Shown here: positions 12,006-24,595 of the stretch, one piece after another
How the letters are laid out: each line of letters opens with the position of its first letter
Position numbering within the stretch: position 1 is the stretch's first letter
From: Ziziphus jujuba
Taxonomy: Eukaryota > Streptophyta > Magnoliopsida > Rosales > Rhamnaceae
DNA length: 64,000 nucleotides
Assembly: GCF_031755915.1 (NCBI RefSeq)
Contig: NC_083390.1
Span: 13,795,001 to 13,859,000 of the forward strand
Direction of reading: 5' to 3'
Program-made: the position numbers and the translations under genes
The notes under the pieces: model-generated
Told to the model about the DNA's origin: nothing
Databases searched by the model: none
Seen by the model: the letters and a program-made list of their open reading frames with translations, nothing else

Positions 12006-13090
12006 AAAGAAAAAAAAACACATTAATATATATTAAAAGCACAAGTGGGAAAAAGTTAAAAGAAATTAAAACGCATTTTATTTAGCTATAAACCCACTGA
12101 AAATAGTTTGATAACACATGGGACCTCCATTTATGATCACTAGCTACTAATATATATGGCGCTAGAGGCAATTAATTATCATAAATCTATTTTTAGAATT
12201 TCACCCAAAAAAAAATATCTATTTTTAGAAACTAATTATCTGGTATTGGCCATGGTTGGAATTTGAGTTGTTAATTTTTACTTTACTATTTACCTTTTTA
12301 AAATAAATGTTTTAATTAAATTTAATCTATAACATTTTTTAAATAATTTGGTTTTGCACCAGGAATATTGAAATTGATCATTGATGACAATCTTTGCAAA
12401 GTCTAAATTATAATTTTTTATTTTATTTTATTTTTATTATTCGATAACTTGAATCTGAATTTTATATATGGAAGAGAATGAATATTACAATTAAATTGGT
12501 TCAATAAGGACAAGTTGTAATTACTAAATATATGAATTTGAATTAAATAAAAGTCTTTATTTCTTTGATGATGAAACCAAACTGGTTGTGTTAAATATTA
12601 ATTATGATTACAATTTTTATTATTCTTTTTTGGTGATAGTTTACAATTTTTATTGTAATACATGAAGGTGGGTGATTTAAGATTCTACATTTGGTTTTTG
12701 AGTTCGCAGAGTTTAATGATTTTCAAATAACAAATGAATGCTAACTATTTATCAAAAGAATTGAGTTGAGTGGGCCACATGTTGGTGAGAAATGGAAGCA
12801 TGCATTAAATTGTTTGATTGTGGCTTCTTAGTGACATTATTTTGGTCTTTCTTTACCAGAAAGCAACAGAAGGACAAATTGAGAATTAAATACGATAGAA
12901 AAACCACAGCTGTGAATTTTGTATTTTTATCTGTACTACAATATGCATGGAAAATGAGGGATTTTTACTAGGTACTGTCAGTGACCCAAGCTTACAAATA
13001 TTATTTATTATTTGATTAATTGCATTTTAATGCAAAAGTTACACTTTAAGACTCTTTTTTATTTTTATTTTTATTTTTTATTTTTATTGG
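12006..13090. other. AT-rich intergenic DNA
   Basis: No gene, RNA gene or clear transposon seen. Confidence 0.55.
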
Positions 13091-15036
13091 GATAACTGCA
13101 CTTTAATACCATTTAAAATTATTAAATTTCATTTTAGGGTATCTGAAATTGATTTTCTCACATTGATATCTCTTGTTTTTTTTTTTTTTTTTGGGTTAAA
13201 TCTTTACAAATTGATTCAATTTAGGTAAAATTCACCAAAACCATTAAATTGGTATCAGTGCGGTGCATGTGACTCTCAAATAAAAGATTTTTTAATTTAT
13301 TTTTGATGTTTTCAAAATAAAAAAACAAAAAAATTCAAAAGTCTGAAAAAAAATACTAGATGTTAAAAAAATTTTGGGAGACTAAAAAAAATCAGATGGG
13401 TAAAAAAAAATTTCAAGAGCACAATAAGAAATATCATATGCTCAAAAAAAATTCGAAAGCCCCAAAAAAGATACCAAATGGTTAAAATGATTCTGAATGT
13501 GTGAGAAAAAAAAAAAACTAATATTGAAAAAAAATTTTGAGATTCCCAAAAAAATACTACATATTTAACAAAATCTAAGAGTCCTAAAAAAATCATATGT
13601 TAAAAAAATTTTGAGAACACAATAAAAATACCAGATAGTAAAAAAAAATTTTGACAGTCTTAAAAAAATACTAGATGTTTAAAAAAAAAAAATTGAAAAC
13701 TCTAAAAAAAAATCAAATGGTAATAAAAATTTCAAGTGCATGATAAAAAATATTAGATGTTCAAAAATAAAATTTTGAGAGCATGATAAAAATATCATAT
13801 GTTCAAACAATTTTGAAAGTCCTAAACAAAATCAAATCATTAGAAAAAGCCTGATTGTTTGAAACGAATACCAGATATTCAAAAGCCCAAAAAATACCAA
13901 ATGTTAAAAAAAATTTATGAGCTCAAAAACTTTAGATGTTTAAAAATATCAAATGGTAAAAGAAATTCTGAAAGCCCCAAAAAATATCAAATGTTCAAAA
14001 AAATCTAAGACTCTGAAAAATACCGGATTGTAAGAAAATTTCAAAAACATGATAAAAAATATCAGATGTTTAAAAAAAATTCCAAAAGCTTAATAAAAAT
14101 ATCAGATGTTTAAACAATTTCGAGAGCTTCAAAAAATATCAAATGATTAAAAAGAATTATGAGAGTTAAAAAAATACCACATATTCAAAAAAATATTTTG
14201 ACAGCCCAAAAAAGAATACCATATATTCAAAGGAATCTTAGAGCTTGAAAAAAATACTATATGGTAAAAAAAAAAAAAAAAAAATACTAGAATGTTAAAA
14301 AAATTTGGAGTGCCCAATAACATAACAGATGGCACAAATAAGTTTGGAGCTCTTAGAATGATTTTATACTATATGATATTTTTTTGAGCACTTGGAGTTT
14401 TTTTAATCATCTAGTATTTTTTTGGGCCTTTGAAATTTTTTTGAACATTTTATATATTTTTTGAGCTTTGGAACTTTTTTACTTTCAGGCACTCGCAAAT
14501 TTTTTAATCATCGGGTTTTTTTGGGATTTTATAATTTTTTTTATATATCTTGTTTTTGAGCTCTCTTATTTTTTCAAAAATCTGGTAATGTTTTTTTTGG
14601 CTCTTAGAATTTTTTTTGAACTCTAGCATTTGTTTCAAGCTCTTGAAATTTTCTTTAATCATATAGTATTTTTTTTGGGCTCTTGGATTTTTCTTGAATA
14701 TATAGTATTTTTAATCGTGCCTTCGGAACTTTTTTAATATTTGACATTTTTTGGACTCTTAATTTTTTTTTTGAGCATTTGGGATTCTTTTTGGCTTTCA
14801 AAAATTATTTCTAAAAATTTTTAAATAAAAAATATCAAAATTAAATTAAAAAAAAAAAATTTGGGAGTCACATGCGCCACACCTGATCCCAAATTGAAAG
14901 TTTTCATTAATTTTTGCCAAACTGAATCAATTTATAAATATTTTGAAAATATGAAGTATCAATGCGAAAAAATTAATTTTAAAGATCCAAAACGAAATTT
15001 AATAATTTTAGAAAGTATTAAGGTGCAATTATTATC
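13091..15036. mobile_element. Large foldback (inverted-repeat) element
   Basis: The outer ~220 bp (13091-13320) is the inverted complement of 14804-15036. Matching landmarks include TGCACTTTAATACC / GGTGCAATTATT, ATTATTAAATTTC / GAAATTTAATAAT, CACATTGATA / TATCAATGCG and GCATGTGACTC / GAGTCACATGC. Between the arms the sequence is a degenerate satellite: A-rich in the left part (13320-14340; units like AATACCAGATGTTCAAAAAA) and T-rich in the right part (14350-14790; units like TGAGCTCTTGGAATTTTTTT), which are complements of each other. No credible coding sequence. No clear target duplication was seen. Confidence 0.75.
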
Positions 15037-16757
15037 TTCTTCTTCTTTTTTCCCTTTTTTGTTCACTGATTAATGAATCTTGCAACTCAAAAACCTAACA
15101 ATTGTGAATGACATGCAATGCTAACAAGCTGATCTCCAGGATTGGGTAACTTTATGCTTTTAAGTTCAAAATGTTGTACTTTAGGCTATTTATATTTCAA
15201 TGTGCTCAAAAAAAATTCTCAATGTATTGTATTTTAGTCTAATTGGATTTTATATTGTTGTATGGTTAACAATATAAATGTATTAAAATGCAAAATTTTA
15301 AAATTAAAAAGATAAAATTGCAACAATTAAAAGTGGATGATTTGCTGCAAAGCAAATTGAATCAAAACTTGGTCATGTGTCATGTGGGATGGAGCGATCA
15401 ACAGCCATTAGCCAAAAAATTAAATTGGAATAAAATTTTAAAAAACTGAAATATGAAAGGCTTGAATTCCAATGTTTTAAACTAGAAAGCCACAGCTGCA
15501 ATTTCCGAAGATACTGTACGCAATAAACTTCTTCTTCTTCTTCTTTAATAATTTATATGCTGGCAGCAGTGCAACGGTAATGAGAAAAGTGATATCATGC
15601 ATGGAAATGTCGTTTTCTTTCATTTGTTGAGGGAAACTACATGGAAACCATGCATGCAATAGTATTAAATTTTATGGGTGCATATTCATGTTCGGTATAA
15701 CGGAGCTTATATATCCACAATAATTGCTAATTAATAAAATGAATATTCTTATATATTACCATTTTCTTTTACTGTCATATAATTACCCGTTTATATCCAT
15801 CTTATATATATATATATATGATCTGTAGGAAGTATTTTCCTTATACGAAATATTAAAAATATGATGATGTGATATGTGATAAAGAGTTATAATTTCCTCA
15901 ACTAGTAGTAGTTGCTACAGTAATTATAATATATCACCATGTCTTTTAATATAATTTGTAGTTTATATAATATGACTTTGGATTCTAGTCAAGTCTATCC
16001 ACATGGTAGTTACAATTATTGGTTACTTGAATTTTATTTATTATATCAATTTTGAATTGTTTTAAAAGTTGATATTTAAAATTATATTAATAATTTTTAA
16101 AGTTTATATAAAATTTATTTTGCTATATAATCTTAATCGTTCATTATATCCACAATAAGTGATTAAGGCAATTTTAAATTTAAGATTTTGAAGTCAACTA
16201 AGTACCCATAAAGAAAATTATAATTTTAAAACCATTAAATTCACATGCATGCTACAAGCCTGACTTTATATATAAATAATTAGATTTTGATTATGTTAAG
16301 TTGATGATTTAATTATCAGAAATTTTTTTTTTCATCTATTAAATCATTTTAAAAATTAAAATTAAAATTTTATTTATAGTTCATCAGGATCCTATATGAT
16401 TTACTTTTTACAAATAATATTTTTGTGTACCACTAAATCTATATAAAGTCATTTTTATGTTTTAAAATTTCAGCTTGTTAAATAATTTAAAAGCTTACGA
16501 AAAAAGATGTCTATGTTATATATACCATCAATCTTCTATTAGGATATCTTAATTAATTTTTTAATTATTAAATTGCTTTAAGAGCAAATATTTAAGAATC
16601 TATTTGAAATATATATAAATCTAATAAAATATTAAAACTTTAGAAGAATAAAATAAACCCAACTCATATAAACCCTCAAATTTATATATAGGCTTTTAAA
16701 ACAAACCAATGACCGATAAAAAAGGCCTCAACGAAAATCAACAAATTGATCATGATA

Positions 16758-16804
<47 letters not shown>

Positions 16805-18160
16805 GACATGTGCAACTCTTTTCTCTTTTCTTTACGTTTTATTTCCTTGTAATATCGCTTATTTTATTTTATTTTTTATTTTTTCGTCTCTCTTTTGTAT
16901 TGGATATTCTTTCACATTTGACATTGAAATGTTGTATTGGGCTGCGTGCAAGTATCGAAAAACTAATTTGGTAATTACCCATTAATTACATCTTACAAAT
17001 GCTCCTCTGTTTTTGTAACTTTTTTTTTTTTTTCTTTTTCTCCCCTATTTTTTTAAAATTATAAAATAAATAGTGGTTTCATCTTACAAATGCTCCTCTG
17101 TTTTGCAGTTGTCCTAAAAAATGAAAACTTTATTAATTGTACCTGCTTTTTTCTGGGGGATGTAATAAATATAAAACCTGTTTTGTTGTTTTCCTAAAAA
17201 ATAAAAGCTTTGCTAATTATACTTGCTTTTTCTTGGGGATGTTATATGATATAAGTACTTTATCTATCGCTATTTATGCATAAATATATTTAGAATATAT
17301 ATATACATATATATATCTATAAGAGGAGGCTTTTGTGTTTTTTTGGTGGACGCATTTAACAGGAGACTGTTATATATTTATTTATCTATCATGATGATCG
17401 GGCTCTATCTTTTATCTTGTATTTAATCGAATTAACTTGCTTAGGACCCACTGCTTTACTAAAAATAAATATAATCAAGGAAACTGTCAGCAAACCATAA
17501 AGATTTGCCATTAGTGTGTATAATTATATTATACACTGAAAAAAGCTTATACAGTGAAAAATGGTGGAAAATAAATGCTTTTCATTAATAATATAAATGT
17601 TCACGTATCAGATATTCATGGAGTTATGATCGATAAATAATTAAGTATATATCACTCCTATTTATAGCATCACCACAGTGTGCAATATATATATATATAT
17701 ATATATATTTGGTGAAATCATTATGCAATATTCATTCTTCTGATCTGATATCTGTCAAGTTAAACTTGCATATTGACAATAGAGGAATCACATTAAACGA
17801 AAGTAAATAGAACATTAACACAATGATAAGACCTAGACAATTTTTTCCCAAGGCACGTCGTATATGTCATTATATTGTATTAATTTAGGGTGTGGAAAAT
17901 AGTTGTAGTCCAACTAATCAGAAACTGATAAAAAAGAACCAGAAAGTGAAATAAAAAATTAAATTTTTTTATTTCTAAAACTTGTTTTGGGAGCTTAAAT
18001 TCATCGAGAAAAAAAAAAAAACACAAAATCTTGATTTGTTAAGATTAAAACAATTGAAAAGTAAACAAAAAGTCAATAGAAAAAGTGTATAATTAAAAAA
18101 AAAAGTTGCAGTTTAAATTCTATTGGAACATGTTATTATCTTATAGTAATAAATAAAAGT
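15037..18160. other. AT-rich intergenic DNA with microsatellites
   Basis: Holds (CT)n then (AT)n at about 16757-16804, the short tandem duplication at 16987-17250 and several (TA)n runs. No gene recognised; the frame at 16746-16985 starts inside the microsatellite. Confidence 0.55.
16987..17250 (+). repeat. Short tandem duplication, ~80-90-bp period
   Basis: CATCTTACAAATGCTCCTCTG occurs at about 16989 and 17080, and the block CCTAAAAAAT.AAA.CTTT..TAATT.TAC.TGCTTTTT.CTGGGG occurs at about 17113 and 17191. Confidence 0.75.
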
Positions 18161-18337
18161 TAGTGAAATTGTTTGGATAATTTTTAGAAAATGTTTTAAA
18201 CCTCCAAAAGGACTTTTAACCAAAACTAATAAAGAGTAATTTCATTAAGAAGTGCTTCTAAAGAAGCAGAAGTAGAAACTACACTCAACTGGACCTAAGT
18301 TCTTGTTTGGTAGAAGTAGAAGTTATGCTAAACATAG

Positions 18338-18569
18338 ATTTAGATCTTGTTTGACCTAGTTTTTGAGAAGTCAAAAGCAGCTTTTAAAGTTCACAAGTTA
18401 TTTATGAAAATGTTTTAATAATTTTCAAGAAGTGTTTTAAGCCTCTAAAAGCACTTGAAATACTTTTAATCAAAGCTAGTGGAGAGTTGCTTTCGTGAAA
18501 AGCATTTATGGAGAAATAGAAAAACAAGTACAAGCAAAAGTAAAATTTATGTCAAATAAGATCTAAATG
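18338..18569. mobile_element. MITE with terminal inverted repeats (hAT-like)
   Basis: The left end ATTTAGATCTTGTTTGACCT is the near-perfect complement of the right end GTCAAATAAGATCTAAAT. The sequence just before (18160-18335) holds related but diverged blocks (AATTTTTAGAAAATGTTTTA, CCTCCAAAAG), so an older copy may lie beside it. Confidence 0.6.
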
Positions 18570-18989
18570 TGTTTGTAAGCTTACCCCGTAGGGTGAAAAC
18601 AGTGAAATATACTTTATGATTTAGGGTTCAAATTTTATCCTAGACGAAAATCTCTCCCTTTCAAATGGTAATACTAATAATAAAAAATAATAGAACATTC
18701 GAGCTGTTATTTATTTACATTTTTTTGAAAGAAAAAAATAATATGATCAATATATATATGTATAATTTTTTTCTCTAATAAAAATAGCTTTAAAACTTTA
18801 GCACATTGCTCCATATGGAACAACATGAGCTTTACCACTATTTTAGGGTTGTAATTTAATCCCTCTTATCTCTAAATAAACAAATAAATTATAAAATAAA
18901 AAAGAATTATCGGACGTGGCTTGGGAAACTTTGCTTATTCAAAAAAAGAAATAAATAAATACACAGTTGGTTGGAAGATGCCCTTACAT

Positions 18990-21000
18990 TAGTACCTAAG
19001 ATTTCTCCTATTTGAAAACTCTCCCATGAGACCAAAATTAGCAAAATACCCCTAATAAACCCTAAAAGCCATTTAGAACCCTAAACCTGTCGGAAATCAC
19101 CTTGAACCACCACCCGCCACCACCGTTTCACTCTCTTTGACCTATCTTCGGATCTCACTAAACATGCCTACCTATTTGGTGACCCACCTCTTGGTGACCA
19201 AAACCCTAAAATGTTTTAGTGATCTACCATTGCATGAGTTGGCAACGACCATTTGAAGCTTACGAGGACAGATTCTCTTCTTGTCGTGATTGAGCCATTT
19301 TTTATTCATGTATGCTACATGCACTACCCAAGAAGGTTGCCTATCATGAGATTGACCAATGACCAAAATTTCAAGTCATTTAGATTGTTGATGCATTGAC
19401 AATAACCATCGTTAGTGGTGGAGCTCTAGCCAAATGCTTGTCTAGCAAGTTTTCGACCAATCTAGACCTAGTGACCACCTTGCCTCACCTATTATGGTCA
19501 TCCTAAATCTCTATCTAGTGTCCATTTATCTAGATTCTCTTTGGTTCAAAAGATACAAGCTTTACAATGGCTTTTTGGTGATTTTCTTGTCATCGGCAAT
19601 GTAACTTCAACAAGGTGAGCACACCATTATACTCATTGTCTCTTGGGTTTTCTAATGATACATTATTTGCAACTTTTTGATCTTGTTTAGGTAATTTTCT
19701 AATTTTTGGTTAAACTAGATAAATCGAGTAATTATTGGATAAAATTGGACTGTAATCGGATAATCTAAAACCAAATTCGAGTTGTAAAAGTGTAATTTAA
19801 GTTTAATAGAACTTATTGGAAGCTTCAATTTTTGTGATTGGACCCTAGATTGAAAACCCTAATTACTAGGGTTAGGGTTTTCGGAAACTTCAAAAAATTA
19901 GGTTTTTGGCACTAGGAATTGGGACTTCAAGGTTGTGAGACAAATTTTGCCTTAAGCTTGCACACATAATTTTATTTTCTTAATTCATGGTACCTAATCA
20001 AGCAATTTCTGAAAATGTTTTAGGCAATGAGATTGATATTCGAGGCAATCCAATAGAGAATCTGAGTTTAGCTATAGTCTATTAGTGAATTTTATTTTTG
20101 AAATGGTTTTAGGAATTATCTGTTTGATATATATTACTTTATTATTAGTTCTAGAATTATTTGAATCATATGCTTTATAATATATATGAAGGAATTATCT
20201 GATTTATCGTATTCTTGTATATTAATGGAATGGCTAGGTAGAAATATATTTTCAGTATATGACTATATAAAAACATATGTTGGTACATGTAGGAATACTT
20301 TGTTATTATAATTATGGATAATATTAATATATATATATATATATATATTGGTTTATGAGTTGGATACTAACTTGTAGATTATTATATACCATACTGAACC
20401 ATGGTTATGGATTTGATAGATTTTGGTTATGTATGCTTTATTGACCATCTCCTATTTCATCACCTAATTCTTGAAGTTGGATAGAAAGTCTCAATCTTTG
20501 ATGCCGAAGGTCATACTTGACAATTTCCTCTTCCCTAATAGTTTATTGTAAACTAAGACACTATGTATGATTGTATGACGAGGTTATGGTACAAAGGGAT
20601 ATTATATATGGTATACGGGGGTATTTTATATACATATATGGATATTGATTTTATTTGGACTATAATATATGGAAATGTTTATTTACATATGGAATTATGA
20701 AAACTTTTGATACTATCTATTTTATCTTTTGTGATATGTGAAATGTTATGTTTATGGAAGTAATTATGGGTTTTGTAAAAAAACTATTTTTTAAAATATG
20801 GAACCTTTTAAGAATGAAAATGAGATTTTGAGATAAATAATTTTTAAAAATAATGATTATTTTCATAATATTTCACTTGTTCATTAACTAAGTTTGTCTC
20901 ATAGTTTTAGCTAACAGGTTAGTATCATGCCTAGATATCTTCATTGTTTATATATTATTCCATCGCTGATGTATTATTTTCATCATTTTACTCTGATAAT
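18990..21000 (+). repeat. LTR-like repeat, copy A (5'-truncated)
   Basis: Begins near GAAAACTCTCCCATGAGACC and shares with copy B, in the same order: AAATACCCC.AT.AAACCCTAA, ACCACC..CACC, CAAGG.GAGCACAC.A.TAT.., GAGATTGA..TTCGAGGC, a (TA)n run, and a distal AACTA.GTTTGTCTCATAGTTT / ATCTTCATTGTTTATATATT block. About 2 kb. It lacks the ~330-bp head found in copies B and C. No long open frame; likely an LTR or part of a non-autonomous LTR retrotransposon. Confidence 0.6.
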
Positions 21001-21004
21001 AGTA

Positions 21005-22841
21005 TATTATGATGATTTATCCTAAGAAAACACTTGAAAATTTAAAAATTGAGCTATTTGACAAAGATTGATAAAGTTTGACCAAAATGAACTTTTATGT
21101 AAGATTAAGTTTGACTTTTTTTTGGAGATAAAATTTCACTTTGACTCTTATATTATTGCATAAAGCTTGTCAATATGAGTTTGTAAATTGACGGCATGCT
21201 TAATTCTGAGTTACAGATCAAAAGTTATGGTTGTGCAAAGTTTAATGCGTGATATAACTTTTACAGTGTTCAAACCTATGCGTTTTATTTTGTAGTAAAC
21301 CCAAGGTCTATATAAGTTTTAGAAATCAGTGCCTAGGGTTTCTCATGTTTAAGAACTCTCCCATAATATCAAAAACCAAAATACCCCCATGAAACCCTAA
21401 AACCCATATAACAATCATAGATCGCTGTAAACCACCTTTGACCACCATGGCTTCACACAATTTGACTTATCTCTAGCCACGTTTTATCTACACGAGCTAC
21501 CCTAGATGAAAGCTCATGAGATTTCAAACTTGACCACCAAAAATCACTGCTAACTGTCACTAGATGCATTCAGATCTAGGCGTTTATGACAATGACAGTA
21601 GTTTCCATTCAACCCATTTTTGACTGGCTTTCTGACTGAATCTCAATGCACACGCCCATAGCAAAAAATATAAAACCCTACCAACCCACCAAATTCTAGC
21701 CAAACTGCCATCAAACACACCAGTGATCGATTGCTTTTTCGATGGTTGCCTGATTTCCCAACCACCAAAAATTTCATTAAAATTTTGACCATTTTTATTA
21801 TGGATTTCTAAGTTCAAATATGCCCTATATTCATCAAAATTACTCACGGTTTGGGAGATCCATCAAGATAAAATTTGACCAAAAGTTTCCAGTGAGATTT
21901 TGACTACCACCGGTGAAATTGGATCAAGGCGAGCACACTACTATGTTATCCATTTCTTGGGCTTTCCATTTATGTAAATGTTTTAAATTTTGGACATCGT
22001 TTTATTAGTTTTCATTTTTAGGTCAATTAGTTGTTTACCAAGTAAAGTTAGACAGTGTTTGGACAACTTTAGACCAAATTGAAGTTGGTATTGCATAACT
22101 AAATGTTAATATTACCTAATAAAATGTTTAATTTCATAAAAGGCTCTAAGTTAATTGGACCCTTTGGTGATTGATTTTGTTAATTAGAAAGTTGTTGTAA
22201 AAGTTAATTTAAGACATTTGATACACATAAATGATTTTAGCTTAAGTTTTGAAAATCTAAGAAGCGTTCTTATTATATTTCAGACATTGAGATTGAGACT
22301 GAAGGTGCTCCGATAGCGGATCAGGATTGAACCATGATCTGTGAGTGGATTTTTCTTTTCATAAATATTTTTAGCATGTTAAATTTATAATAGTTATTTT
22401 TTTTTTTATTTTGAAGTTTCTTAAAAATTTTGATAAATTATAGTTACATAATTATGTATGTTTATATGCATAAATATATATATATAAGAGTTTCATTTCA
22501 TGTGATTTTTGACAAGTTTTAAAATGTTTGCAAATTTTAATATAGTAGAATTGTAGATCTTCGTATTTAAAAAGTTTTGGTAAATTGATTGAGTATTGTA
22601 TTATAACTCTATATGATAAGTTTTAAAAGTATTGATTGAGTATTTGATTATTTTATTAATCATATTATCTTATTAATATCTTATTTGCATATGACATGCC
22701 AAATATTTACACTGATTCTTAGATATGGATAAAAAAGAATAAAGAATGTTCTTGTTGTGGGATAAAGGTGAGATGTGAATTTTAATATTGTATGCCAAGC
22801 AATATCATAGTTACAGATATAGATATGAATATAGTTATGAT

Positions 22842-22876
<35 letters not shown>

Positions 22877-23700
22877 GATTTAACCCTTGTTATTATCACG
22901 TGATGTAGAGGTTAATTAAGAGATCCAAGCTCTAAAATGCCTCTGGATGTTCGTATTATAGTTTTTCCTTCCCCCATTGGCTCCATGCCTTAGGACGTTA
23001 AAGATTGAATGACAGGATTTGGTATTGAGTATGATACACAGGTTCTGATATCATTTGGATTATGGTTATGAGACTATTATTTTTACTTATGAGTTATTTT
23101 TGAAAATTATAATTTACTTATTTAAGTATAGGAGGTTATGCCTGGTATCATATTTACAAATATTATCATATAAATTTTGAAATTCGCTATATTTTTTTAG
23201 GAAATATTCATGGATTTTGTGAAAAAGATTTTTCAAAACAAAAAGAACTTTCAAAAGAGTCAAACTGAGATTTTAAGAGAAAATGTTTTGAAAATAAATG
23301 ATTATTTTCATATTATTATTTTATTCCACTCATTGAGCTTGTTTTGTAGTTTTATTTTCAAATTGTTCCTTTAGATCTCAGTTGATAGGTGATGTACATT
23401 GCATTCAGGCCATCCTCATTGTTTGTACATTATTCTGTTGCTGATATATTTTTCTTTGAATCTAATAATAGTAAATATCTTTTTATACTAATTCTGATAT
23501 ATAAATTATATTGAACACTTTTGAAATCTTGCATTTGTATATCTGTACTCTTTAGATTACTTTGATGGATTAACCTAAATGTGTGATTCTTATATTATCT
23601 TTGATTGATGATTTTCTGAGAATTAGATTAAAAATATTTATAATATTTTATTTGTTATATCCAAATTATGAAGAGATTTTACTGGATTTTTGATAGAAAA
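21005..23700 (+). repeat. LTR-like repeat, copy B (most complete)
   Basis: Head: CCTAAGAAAACACTTGAAAA ..TTTGACCAAAAT.., shared with the head of copy C. Then ACTCTCCCATAATATC, CACCTTTGACCACCATGG, CAAGGCGAGCACACTACTA, GAGATTGAGACTGAAGGTGC, ATTGAGCTTGTTTTGTAGTT and CATCCTCATTGTTTGTACAT. It follows copy A directly in the same orientation, so A and B form a tandem pair. The end near 23650-23710 (ATTCGGTAGATCATCCC) is uncertain. The frame at 21584-21847 on the complement is spurious. Confidence 0.6.
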
Positions 23701-23825
23701 TTCGGTAGATCATCCCTAAGCGCGCTACTTTAAGTGTCCGAGAAAGACTCCAATAACAAGATGAAATATTCCCTAAATTTAATCGCGTACACGATGTTTT
23801 TCTCACTTTAAATAAACGCTATTAG

Positions 23826-24028
23826 ATAATACTATGAATACTATTTAGTCTACCATATCTACTAAAGTATATATGTCATTATTTGATTGGTTAATATTTA
23901 GTAATACTTATCCCTTAAAAGATTTACTTATATATTTCTAGGTTATATTAATATATTAACTAATCAAATAGTAACATATATACTTTTGATAAATATTTTA
24001 GCAGACTAGATGATTCCAATAGTATTAT
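23826..24028. mobile_element. Palindromic MITE with ~75-bp inverted repeats
   Basis: AATACTAT near 23828 through AGTATATATGTCATTATTTG and GATTGGTTAATAT pairs with the complement of ATATTAACTAATCAAATAGT, ACATATATACTTTTGATAAA and AGACTAGATGATTCCAATAGTATT (24026). The two arms fill most of the 200 bp. Confidence 0.7.
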
Positions 24029-24595
24029 TCTTATGGATAACTAGTTTTATATGTTTAAACTTAATGCATTCTTTGTCCAAAAAAGAAAAGCCTTAATGCA
24101 TTCATTTAATGAGGCCTTTTTGGTCATTTTCTAACTTTTAGCAAGGGTGTTAAATATTCATAAAAAAAGAAAGAAAAAAAAGGTAAGAGGGTATTAACTA
24201 TGAGTGGGTGTTTATATCATAATATAAAATACAAGCGTTTAAGTGTAATAAATTGAAAATAAAAGGGGCCTAAAATGAAATTTAGTTCCTCATGTTTTAA
24301 TAAATTGGAAAAAAAAAATAATTGAATAGATATACCATTAGTTAGATACTTGTACATTTTTTTTAACAAAAAATATAAGCGTTGGATTTAGGATACAATT
24401 TCTAATAAAAGGAAAATAACAACAACATGATATCACTTCCATATTTGACTTCATATAATTTCTTTTTTTCCTTTTGATATTGACTTCACATAAATTGGCT
24501 TTCACAATTATTCATATGTATGGTCACCATGCAATAATCAGAAACTTTTGCTAAGATGTATATGGTAATATATCAAACTAAAATCTAGTTAATGT

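Noticed and set aside
14861..15073. 70-aa frame
   Set aside because: Falls in the right arm of the foldback element; low complexity at its end.
21584..21847. 87-aa frame on the complement
   Set aside because: Lies within LTR-like repeat copy B and is not kept in copies A or C.
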